Below are positions 26,150-33,045 of a stretch of 41,946 nt of DNA, piece after piece (the stretch's first letter is position 1; each line of letters opens with the position of its first letter). The DNA is from a virus, in IMG/VR virus record IMGVR_UViG_3300027973_000090, positions 1 through 41,946 of that record; one strand, given 5' to 3'. The notes beneath the pieces are model-generated. The model did no database searches and had not been told where the DNA came from. It saw only the letters and a program-made list of their open reading frames with translations. The position numbers and the translations under genes are program-made.

Positions 26150-27168
26150 TTGCTTTGTTCGTGTTGAAGTGGGTTGAAAGTTAATTTATTTAATAACAAT
26201 GAACTGTCTTGTGCATCATAAAACTTAATCCAGTACTCCACCATCTCGTCAAGTGTCTGCGCCATCGTAAACTCCGGCTGCCAGCCTAATGCCCTGATAC
26301 GTGAACTATCACCTTTGAGGTAATCCAGTTCCTGCGGCCTTGTATATTTCCCATCAATAACCACATCGGCAATATTCAATCCTAATTTATTATATACATA
26401 CTCTAATATCTGCTCGATACTCATCGTCTGCCCCGTACTTACTACCCAATCGCCTGGCTGTGGTTGCTGTATCATTAAATGCATTGCCCTCACATAGTCT
26501 TTACTATTGCCAATATCACGGTATGATTGAAGGTTACCTAACTCCAATTTATCCTGCAGTCCTAATTTTATACGAACGGCAGCATTGCAAATTTTCTGCT
26601 CAACAAATGCTAAACCACGCCGATAACCTGAGTGGTTAAAAAGTATTCCATTGCTACAATGCAGCCCGTATGATTTACGGTAGGTCCTAACTAAGTGGTA
26701 AGCCATCAGCTTTGCACATCCGTAAGGGCTAACCGGATGCATAGGTGTTGTTTCCCGTTGGTAACCGTCTGCGTCAACTGAGGTGCCGAACATTTCCGAT
26801 GAACTTGCCTGATAAAACTTTGCTTTTGGGCACTGCGTACGGTATGCCTCCAAAATATTTAATACCCCGATGCTATTTACCTCAGTGGTGAACTGTGGGA
26901 TATCGAAACTTACACGGACATGAGATTGAGCTGCCAGGTTGTAAATCTCATCCGGCTGTATCTCTTTCAGTAACCTGTTGAGGCTTTGCTGGTCCAGCAG
27001 ATCGCCGTAGTAAGTATATACCGGCAATTCTTTCAGTCTGATATCCTGACTTTCTGATGTTGAGTGTCTACGCATGATTCCATGAACCTCGTACCCAAGT
27101 GATAAAAGGTATTCGGTAAGGTTAGCGCCATCCATGCCGGTTATTCCAGTGATAAAGGCTTTTTTCAT
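26146..27168 (-). CDS. gmd: GDP-mannose 4,6-dehydratase
   Basis: A 340-residue short-chain dehydrogenase-type enzyme that makes GDP-4-keto-6-deoxymannose, the precursor of GDP-fucose, GDP-rhamnose and GDP-perosamine. Visible are the NADP-binding GITGMDG (residues 8-14), SSSEMFG (122-128) and catalytic YxxxK (Tyr149, Lys153). The usual FNHESPRRG is changed to FNHSGYRRG, so activity is likely but not certain. It is directly followed and preceded by glycosyltransferase-type genes. The nearby aminotransferase would suit perosamine-like chemistry. Confidence 0.85.
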   Translation of the reverse strand: MKKAFITGITGMDGANLTEYLLSLGYEVHGIMRRHSTSESQDIRLKELPVYTYYGDLLDQQSLNRLLKEIQPDEIYNLAAQSHVRVSFDIPQFTTEVNSIGVLNILEAYRTQCPKAKFYQASSSEMFGTSVDADGYQRETTPMHPVSPYGCAKLMAYHLVRTYRKSYGLHCSNGILFNHSGYRRGLAFVEQKICNAAVRIKLGLQDKLELGNLQSYRDIGNSKDYVRAMHLMIQQPQPGDWVVSTGQTMSIEQILEYVYNKLGLNIADVVIDGKYTRPQELDYLKGDSSRIRALGWQPEFTMAQTLDEMVEYWIKFYDAQDSSLLLNKLTFNPLQHEQSK

Positions 27169-27171
27169 TAT

Positions 27172-27759
27172 CTATTTTTTAAAACAAGAATAATTTGATA
27201 TATCAGGCCAATCGTTTATTGTCCATACCCGTGGTGGCGTATCAATAGCTGCTTGCAGCTTATCAAGCCCTAACTGCGCTATCTCTGGTGTTAAATAATA
27301 ATGATACCCAATTTCTTTTATATCCCCCTGCTCCCTCCACGGTATACCAGGCAGTCTGCCATCGTATGACATCTTCTTTAATGCTAACGCTGATTGCAAG
27401 TCAGGGCAAAGTATCATTCCGCCACGACCTAAAGACAGGTGTTTTTGGTATTGAAAGGAAAGGCACATGAATGTATGCTCACGATAACTGTTAGCCTTCC
27501 ATAATACAGCAGCATCAATCACTTTATTAGTTAAATAATATAAATCCTGCCATTGTATGTTAAACCAATCTAACCCAATACCTAACTTATCAGACAACAT
27601 CGGCACACTTAAATACGTTCTGTGCGGAACATCAATACTTTTTGCGCCGGTATACCTCAAGCATAACTCCAGCCCATGCGTACAACTGTCAACGGCCACG
27701 GCGTAAGGCGCCCCAAAGAAATCTGCAATCCGGTTTTCAAATTCTGTAATGGGGTCCAT
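27172..27759 (-). CDS. Short DegT/DnrJ/EryC1-family sugar aminotransferase-like protein
   Basis: A 195-residue protein that keeps the core PLP-binding signatures of DegT-type sugar aminotransferases: SCTHGLELCLR, IDAA (Asp82) and FQYQKHLSLGRGG, where Lys106 is the expected Schiff-base lysine. Family members are usually 350-400 residues, so the C-terminal domain is missing. It may be a naturally short variant or a degenerate gene. Next to gmd, it could convert the keto sugar to an amino sugar (inference). It ends in TAG. Confidence 0.7.
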   Translation of the reverse strand: MDPITEFENRIADFFGAPYAVAVDSCTHGLELCLRYTGAKSIDVPHRTYLSVPMLSDKLGIGLDWFNIQWQDLYYLTNKVIDAAVLWKANSYREHTFMCLSFQYQKHLSLGRGGMILCPDLQSALALKKMSYDGRLPGIPWREQGDIKEIGYHYYLTPEIAQLGLDKLQAAIDTPPRVWTINDWPDISNYSCFKK

Positions 27760-28520
27760 TATGTATTAAATTTTGTATGATTAAAATAAACCGGCTCAAC
27801 CCTGTATTTTGTTTCGCTTTCAGTTGATACATCAACCTCAATCATCAGCTTACCTTCAACTTCCACGGATTTGGTTCCTGAGTACCATATAGCATTACAA
27901 ACGTGATCAGGGATTAAAAACACCCTCCGGCAGTTTATTATTGCTAAGTTAATCAATAATTGCCAAGCTGCATGATGTTTAAAGTTTTGTAGTAATGGGT
28001 ACAGTTTTTTGCTTTCCCTATAAATGTCCTCCCAGCTATCGAGTGTAGCAATTAGAAATCCGGTACAAAATTCCATATATCGTGGGATGATAACGTAATC
28101 ATTACACAACTTCTTTTTCTTATTGCCCTTTACGCCCAAATTACTGACAACCTGCTGCAAGGTCTGCAAAGGAAAACTGGACGCCGTAACCTGTACGCCT
28201 TTCATGGATGGGAAGTTTAAATCCCACTTACGCTGCAGTACCATATCACTGTCAATAAACAGTATCATGTCATCGGGGTTGATATCATCCGGTAAGTACT
28301 TTACAAACTCCCCGTGCTGCAGGCAGTAAAAATCTTTACGGTTATCCGGTTGCCACGGGTACTCCGGCAGTTCTGTTTGGATGCATTCCCACCCGGGTAT
28401 CACGGCCATAAACCCAATGGTAAAGCAGATGCGGCGGCCTTCAAAATGTTCTCTGCACGATGCAAAGAACGGTTCGGACTTTTGCAGGTATGATTCGGTG
28501 ATGGAGGTTGCGATTACCAT
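27759..28520 (-). CDS. Glycosyltransferase-like protein with DxD motif
   Basis: A 253-residue protein with a GT-A-type fold pattern: an N-terminal strand-helix unit, then MILFIDSDMVLQ with the metal-binding DSD (residues 90-92), then a GFLIATLDSWED segment. It probably moves a sugar from a nucleotide sugar to an acceptor. The family is not precisely recognised. It shares one base with the next gene and overlaps the previous by 7 bp. Confidence 0.65.
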   Translation of the reverse strand: MVIATSITESYLQKSEPFFASCREHFEGRRICFTIGFMAVIPGWECIQTELPEYPWQPDNRKDFYCLQHGEFVKYLPDDINPDDMILFIDSDMVLQRKWDLNFPSMKGVQVTASSFPLQTLQQVVSNLGVKGNKKKKLCNDYVIIPRYMEFCTGFLIATLDSWEDIYRESKKLYPLLQNFKHHAAWQLLINLAIINCRRVFLIPDHVCNAIWYSGTKSVEVEGKLMIEVDVSTESETKYRVEPVYFNHTKFNT

Positions 28521-29188
28521 ATCAATATATAATTTGTTTCACGTTCAGTATAAATGTCTGATATTTTTTCATGCGGCCAGTCCAGTTGTACAAAATCAGT
28601 ATTGCAGGTAATGTACCCATGTTTACAACGGCGTGCAAGGTCAATATATTCGGTATTGTTTGGTATTTCAGATAAAGCGTAGTTGGATATGAACAGGTCA
28701 AAACTATCATCTGGTATTATGCTTGTAGCCCTTGCAGTAGTATCCTTTAAATACTTAACCTGTAACTGGCAAACCTCCGGCAAATCAACCAAGCAATATC
28801 GTTTCACATGAAACACATCCATCACCGTCTTACACTGCCCTCCATACCCACCACCTACTTCAACAATACGCATATCATCCAGTGCCCCGAAACGGGTAAT
28901 CAAATTACTCAATACTCCAATGTACTGTAATGTCGATGGGCTGAATACATGTCCATTACCGTAATTGTATACCTGAGTGCCACCGGTATCATCATTGGTA
29001 AACTTATGCTGCAATAACTGTGGGTTATTGGTATTGATTAAATCTAAATACGCCAACCCCTGTTCAATACTTGCATGCTCGAATATCCGGTTAAGGCGTA
29101 AGTCACGCTTAAATGTATTCATATTAGCATCTCTGCAGGCTTGCAGGTATTCATCCAGCCAAGTGCCTTTTACCATCCAGTTGCTCAT
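28514..29188 (-). CDS. Putative sugar O-methyltransferase
   Basis: A 224-residue class I methyltransferase of the putative sugar O-methyltransferase group. STLQYIGVL, a MRIVEVGGGYGGQ SAM-binding loop, YCLVDLPEVCQLQ and the FDLFISNYALSE segment appear in order. Such enzymes methylate O-antigen and capsule sugars. It is tightly packed, overlapping both neighbours by a few bases. Confidence 0.8.
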   Translation of the reverse strand: MSNWMVKGTWLDEYLQACRDANMNTFKRDLRLNRIFEHASIEQGLAYLDLINTNNPQLLQHKFTNDDTGGTQVYNYGNGHVFSPSTLQYIGVLSNLITRFGALDDMRIVEVGGGYGGQCKTVMDVFHVKRYCLVDLPEVCQLQVKYLKDTTARATSIIPDDSFDLFISNYALSEIPNNTEYIDLARRCKHGYITCNTDFVQLDWPHEKISDIYTERETNYILIW

Positions 29189-29676
29189 GGTTTAATACAT
29201 TGTACGTTTAAAGAAATTAGTTTGCCGTCATAGGTTGCAACGCTTTGATCACTCTTGCCGTATAACTCAGACCAATCCATGCGCTTGATATCAATAAATC
29301 CTGCCTTCCTAAGTATCTGGTACAGTTCATCGTAAGAGTAAACAGTTTTGTGGTAAATAGGAGGGTCGCTCATTTTACCGTACAATGGCCCAATCAAAGG
29401 TCGTGGTAATTCTCTTAGTGCATCCCAATCTGGTGTTGCTATTTGCAAAATACCTCCAGGCTTTAATCCTGTTATCCAATCAGTAAGCAATTCAACAATA
29501 TTATCCCTGTCAAAGTACGCAATACCGTGGCTGCAATAAATTAAATCAATTGAATTAGAGCGATGATTTAATAAGTTTACATCATTATTGGTTATATGTG
29601 GGGCTTCAATCTTATCTACGTGTATCCAATCAGAGCCAAAATTACTTTTTCCGCACATTACATTTATCTTAACCAT
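29185..29676 (-). CDS. Class I SAM methyltransferase
   Basis: A 163-residue protein with an abbreviated Methyltransf_11-like fold: INVMCGKSNFGSDWIHVD (SAM-binding region), SIDLIYCSHGIAYF, LKPGGILQIATPDW and a C-terminal RKAGFIDIKRMDW segment. The usual GCG motif is altered to MCG. It overlaps the next gene by 4 bp. The acceptor is unknown; it is likely a sugar given the island. Confidence 0.75.
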   Translation of the reverse strand: MVKINVMCGKSNFGSDWIHVDKIEAPHITNNDVNLLNHRSNSIDLIYCSHGIAYFDRDNIVELLTDWITGLKPGGILQIATPDWDALRELPRPLIGPLYGKMSDPPIYHKTVYSYDELYQILRKAGFIDIKRMDWSELYGKSDQSVATYDGKLISLNVQCIKP

Positions 29677-30308
29677 TCTACTATTGTTTTAATATGATCA
29701 ATATCTTCCGGCGCAACGCCACTAAGATTTAGTTTATAAATATCACGTTTGGTAACACCCTCGTTATGCTTAACCGGGTAATCTTCGAGTGCTAAAATAT
29801 TCCATCCGTCATTCTTTGGATCCTGCGTTTCAAAATCCCAGGGGTTCATTCCTTCCTGCAAATACTGCAACATAAATTCCTTATTCCACATTGACGGCTG
29901 AGTACTCAACCGGTATCGGCTTTGTGGGCTGGCGTATAACACACTCATTTGGTCCTTTAGGTGTTCACGTTTTGATACATCATTGGTCAGGTTAATACGG
30001 CCAACATTCTGCATTCCGGTTAATGCCCATGCAGGTGTATCGTCAACCGGCGCTTTCAAAATAGTATCTTCCATCAGCCAAGTAAACCACTGATCATCTT
30101 GCTGCTCTACAAACCTCCTTATCCCTGTGCTCCAATCATTCGGGCCGGTATCTTCCCCCATTGAATACCATGTGCAGTTTTCGGGTAGTTCGCAATCCGG
30201 TTTTTTATACCCTATTAATGTAAATGGTTCATTCCAGTATTTACCATATAGGTAAAAGAATACTGGTAATAGATGGTGGTAGCGGTCTGATGTGGTGACG
30301 ATGATCAT
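29664..30308 (-). CDS. Glycosyltransferase-like protein
   Basis: A 214-residue protein resembling small glycosyltransferases found in phage and capsule clusters. Features are an N-terminal IVTTSDRYHHLLP strand-helix, a TWLMEDTILKAPV segment where an acidic pair follows the strand, and QPSMWNKEFMLQYL followed by NPWDFE. It overlaps the next gene by 13 bp and the previous by 4 bp. The assignment is by pattern and context. Confidence 0.6.
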   Translation of the reverse strand: MIIVTTSDRYHHLLPVFFYLYGKYWNEPFTLIGYKKPDCELPENCTWYSMGEDTGPNDWSTGIRRFVEQQDDQWFTWLMEDTILKAPVDDTPAWALTGMQNVGRINLTNDVSKREHLKDQMSVLYASPQSRYRLSTQPSMWNKEFMLQYLQEGMNPWDFETQDPKNDGWNILALEDYPVKHNEGVTKRDIYKLNLSGVAPEDIDHIKTIVEWLR

Positions 30309-30712
30309 ATAAACATTTTATCATTCTCCTGCCCTAAATAAGGACCCGTTTTAAATTCATACACCACACTATCCTGTAAAAACAAATAATTGTGTCCGCC
30401 GTGTAAAGTAATCGAACAATCGCCAGGCTCCAACACATCTTCATGCAGAATAGTATTATCAAAGTCGTACAAAATTACTTTTACCAATCCTGATATTACC
30501 ACCCAGCTTTCCTGCGGTATGTAATTAGGTTCACTTCGATACTGGTTAATATGCCGGTGCGGTTTAAATGTCATGCCCTGCGGTTGCTTCATTGCTGCAC
30601 ACTGGATAAACTCATCCGCTGGCACTAAGTCGGTACGTCCGGCGATAATATCGCCTTTACGGGTGATAATGTGCAATAGTTGCGTTGGTTCTATTTTGCT
30701 GTAAATATTCAT
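30305..30712 (-). CDS. Cupin-fold protein (WbuC-like)
   Basis: A 135-residue cupin. FKPHRHINQYR supplies the metal-binding histidines, followed by ESWVVISGLVKVILYD and a second motif around LEPGDCSITLHGG. WbuC-like cupins occur in O-antigen and sugar clusters, with unclear catalytic roles. The ATG at 30712 overlaps the previous stop (ATGA) and is preferred to a GTG three codons upstream. Confidence 0.7.
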   Translation of the reverse strand: MNIYSKIEPTQLLHIITRKGDIIAGRTDLVPADEFIQCAAMKQPQGMTFKPHRHINQYRSEPNYIPQESWVVISGLVKVILYDFDNTILHEDVLEPGDCSITLHGGHNYLFLQDSVVYEFKTGPYLGQENDKMFI

Positions 30713-31458
30713 ATCTTCCACCTTTTATCAACTGCGTCCATTCCCCTTTCCGGCCCCCGGGTACGAAAACCTGCCAACAAATCAATCACAGCGCCGGCAT
30801 CAATCGCAATGCCGCCACGATCACGGAACCAGTTGCAATATATCTTACCAATTACACCGGCACCAACTAAACAGGCATTCCCTTCACATGGGGCTGCATT
30901 CATCCACCATTCCATTTTATTAAACTGGTCAGGGTAATGCTTATCCCCTTCGTAACCGCTGGTAAACTTTGCCTCCGGCGCAATCAGGAAACTGTTAACG
31001 GTACACACACCTAACCTGCGGAAACCATCATCAATATCACGGCATCCAACGTAGTTAATAGTATGCTGCGACTTAAACCACTCAATTAACTCGCCGGTAT
31101 AAAGCAGTTCGTAAAACACATCGGTACTGGTGCGCTTATCCGAAGTGCAAAACGGTTCAACTGTTTCCTGTACGCTGGTCCAGTGTTTACCCAATGTTGG
31201 GAGGTTCTTATGCATCGGTACTCCCACAATATCAGCGCCACCATAAGCACGTATCAGGTTCTCCCGTATTTCCATCACTTCACTCATTGTCGGCTCATAC
31301 CCCATTTGCCGCTTCATTACATTATCAACGCAAGTACGGTATGATTGCAGGTCTTTGTTGGAGTTTAGGACGATCTGTTCTCCGTCCCCACTTCTGGTTA
31401 TTGATACAGGTCGTTTAGTATACAGTACGTTTAATATGTCGGAGTTGGTGAGGTTCAT
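30709..31458 (-). CDS. GT-D-type glycosyltransferase-like protein
   Basis: A 249-residue protein resembling the GT-D fold family (DUF1792-related). The SITRSGDGEQIVL segment carries the DxE motif (Asp25, Glu27), followed by a VGVPMHKNLP strand, then CLVGAGVIGKIYCNWFRDRG and a closing IDAGAVIDLLAGF. The family uses nucleotide sugars. It overlaps both neighbours with ATGA junctions. Confidence 0.65.
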   Translation of the reverse strand: MNLTNSDILNVLYTKRPVSITRSGDGEQIVLNSNKDLQSYRTCVDNVMKRQMGYEPTMSEVMEIRENLIRAYGGADIVGVPMHKNLPTLGKHWTSVQETVEPFCTSDKRTSTDVFYELLYTGELIEWFKSQHTINYVGCRDIDDGFRRLGVCTVNSFLIAPEAKFTSGYEGDKHYPDQFNKMEWWMNAAPCEGNACLVGAGVIGKIYCNWFRDRGGIAIDAGAVIDLLAGFRTRGPERGMDAVDKRWKI

Positions 31459-31670
31459 AAATTAAAATGCTTTATTATAACGATTACTATTAAAGCAGCA
31501 ACCGACCCTGTAAAAAATCCTTTCCAAAAAATTGACCTACTCATTAATTTTAACATATTTCTACCTATCTCTATTCTTACCCCTTTGTTAAAAGCAAAAA
31601 TAGTTGCATCTTGAAATGTATCAAATTCTTTTGTTTTTTGACCTTCTATTGTAACGGTATATTTTTTCAT
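31455..31670 (-). CDS. Small protein with C-terminal membrane helix
   Basis: A 71-residue protein. The N-terminal half resembles a small beta/alpha unit (YTVTIEGQKTKEFDTFQDA), then comes a hydrophobic helix (about residues 48-67) and a short basic end. It lies between two glycosyltransferase genes in the same transcript. It might anchor an island enzyme at the membrane, but this is only positional inference. Confidence 0.6.
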   Translation of the reverse strand: MKKYTVTIEGQKTKEFDTFQDATIFAFNKGVRIEIGRNMLKLMSRSIFWKGFFTGSVAALIVIVIIKHFNL

Positions 31671-31671
31671 G

Positions 31672-32229
31672 TTAGAGCAAATGACTTTTATCTTTATCCC
31701 CTGTTAATAATCTGTATGTATGCCAAATGTAGATGCTATCCATTCTTAGTATCGGCGTTCCTGCAGCACGCACCCGATTGGTGAAGTCGTTATCAACTCC
31801 AAGTAAGTTGTACGGTCCTCGATCTTCATAAACCTGTTTCTCTGCAAAGCCACCAACAGACGCCCACACCTTTTTCGGTATCACCATCAGAAAACCGGAA
31901 ACGAAACCGTGGAGTTGGGTGACGGATATTGGCTGTTCCTGTAAATACTTAGCTTGCTGTAGGTGTATTACCATATCCGATTCTTCCCGATCTATTAACC
32001 TGTACTGCTGCTCCGCCTTTTCATTTATACGATTAGTCCAGCACGTTAGTACCGCATCTGGGTATTGTTTTACATACTCCGCAATGTGCACCCCGTAATC
32101 AGGTGTTAAAAAACAAGTATCGCCGTCCATCATTACAGCAACGTCATCATCGCCGATTAGGTTCATGTATTGATTATAAGCAGCGCCCAGGTTTTTTTCT
32201 GTGCTGTATGGGGTGAAGTAGTATATCAT
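31672..32229 (-). CDS. Family 2-like glycosyltransferase (GT-A fold)
   Basis: A 185-residue protein with DDDVAVMMDGDTCFL, where the DGD metal-binding motif is at residues 35-37, a later IPKKVWASVGGFAE strand-helix typical of GT2 enzymes, and a C-terminal DNDFTNRVRAAG segment. The ATG at 32229 directly follows a terminator-like hairpin, so this is the first gene of the island. A longer frame upstream reads through the hairpin and is rejected. Confidence 0.8.
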   Translation of the reverse strand: MIYYFTPYSTEKNLGAAYNQYMNLIGDDDVAVMMDGDTCFLTPDYGVHIAEYVKQYPDAVLTCWTNRINEKAEQQYRLIDREESDMVIHLQQAKYLQEQPISVTQLHGFVSGFLMVIPKKVWASVGGFAEKQVYEDRGPYNLLGVDNDFTNRVRAAGTPILRMDSIYIWHTYRLLTGDKDKSHLL

Positions 32230-32341
32230 AAAATTAAAAAGCGCCTCACTCTTGGGGGAGATCAGCGCTTTAAAGATTTTTACTGCCCCCAAACAGTTTA
32301 CTTGGCTAAGTTAGTGTACTAATATTTATTATGCAAATTTA
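32230..32341 (-). promoter_or_regulatory. Leader with promoter-like site and loop-complementary terminator (leader B)
   Basis: On the minus strand TAAATTTG (32341-32334) matches the Bacteroidota -7 consensus. About 40 nt on is a small hairpin (ACTG/CAGT, 32297-32282) whose loop carries TTGGGGG. Then comes a terminator-like hairpin with AAAGCGC/GCGCTTT arms (32271-32265 and 32244-32238) and a U-rich tail ending at the ATG at 32229. The terminator loop contains CCCCCAA, exactly complementary over 7 nt to the upstream loop. No clear -33 TTTG was found at 19 bp. Confidence 0.6.
32231..32271 (-). terminator. Terminator-like hairpin just before the island
   Basis: A 7-bp arm AAAGCGC pairs with GCGCTTT, with a second short CTC/GAG stem inside, followed on the minus strand by TTTTTAATTTT and then the first island ATG. 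It separates terS from the island and could attenuate island transcription. Confidence 0.7.
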
Positions 32342-32701
32342 TTTTATAACCATGCCGGTAATGGGTACATCGTTTCCTTCTTTGTCGGTTAGTCCTGTTT
32401 CAACTTTGTCACGCCAGCCCATATTTTTGAGGGCAAATATTGCGCCGGTGGGCATATGCCCAGATAGCTTTTGCTCATAACACGATTCCACAAAAAATGT
32501 TGCTCTTTTTAAAATGTAAGAAAACTCTTTTCTTTCTTTATAATCATATATACTTTGACGGCTATCAAAACCAAGCGCATAAGATAACCCGGTAATTGTT
32601 ATAGGTTCTTTTTTTTCTATCTGTTTATCAAAATAATCCTGTATAGCAATTGATAATTGCTCAGATGTTTCAAATTTTAATGGTCTGCCTTCTTTTGCCA
32701 T
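32339..32701 (-). CDS. Terminase small subunit
   Basis: A 120-residue DNA-packaging protein resembling small terminases of Bacteroidota phages: a GRPLKF opening, EQLSIAIQDYF, the TGLSYALGF / DSRQSIYDYKER helix-turn-helix, and GAIFALKNMGWRDK near the C-terminus. It would recognise the packaging site and recruit TerL, whose gene is 7.5 kb downstream, which is an unusual separation. It is preceded by the repeat array. A TATCTTAG promoter-like site lies 5-12 bp before its ATG. Confidence 0.8.
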   Translation of the reverse strand: MAKEGRPLKFETSEQLSIAIQDYFDKQIEKKEPITITGLSYALGFDSRQSIYDYKERKEFSYILKRATFFVESCYEQKLSGHMPTGAIFALKNMGWRDKVETGLTDKEGNDVPITGMVIK

Positions 32702-32993
32702 ACTGCTAAGATAGTAAATTTTTACAACACCGTGCCTTTCTTAATTCCCGAGTTTTACCGAGTTTTACCATTAGTTTTACTGTTTTTACTTTATAACTAT
32801 TTGAATGTCTTGAAGTTGTACCAGTTTTACCACTTTTACCATAGTTGTATATATCCCTCACCCTATTATTTACTAAATTTATATAGAATATATTACTTTT
32901 ATCTCTTAGAGTTTTAGTAAAAGTGGTAAAACTCCACGCCAGTAGCTGGTTTAGATAGTAAAACTATAGTAAAACTAAGTAAAACTGACGCAC
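32702..32993. repeat. Gene-free region with GTTTTAC / GTAAAAC repeat array
   Basis: The left half has GTTTTAC at 32752, 32762, 32774 and 32824, with near copies at 32784 and 32833. GAGTTTTACC is repeated in tandem at 32750 and 32760. The right half has the inverse GTAAAAC at 32926, 32958, 32969 and 32979, spaced 10-11 bp at the end, plus GTAAAAG at 32917. Between them is an AT-rich stretch of about 75 bp. No gene is credible here. It is bounded by a terminator on the right and terS on the left. It is a candidate replication origin or operator cluster. Confidence 0.75.
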
Positions 32994-33022
32994 AAAAAAG
33001 CCCATATTTTCAAGATACGGGC
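32994..33022 (-). terminator. Strong rho-independent terminator after the replication block
   Basis: On the minus strand GCCCGTAT pairs with ATATGGGC (one G-U pair) around a 7-nt loop, directly followed by six T residues. It lies 24 bp after the primase/helicase stop and would end early transcription before the terS promoter region. Confidence 0.85.
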
Positions 33023-33045
33023 AAAAAACATTATGTTAAATAGGA

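Noticed and set aside
31672-32292. Longer N-terminus for the first island glycosyltransferase
   Set aside because: The extra 21 codons would run through the terminator hairpin and leader; the ATG at 32229 is better placed.
32732-32917. Plus-strand open frame of 61 codons in the repeat array
   Set aside because: It is composed of Tyr/Leu/Phe codons created by the GTTTTAC repeats and AT-rich DNA, and has no family likeness.
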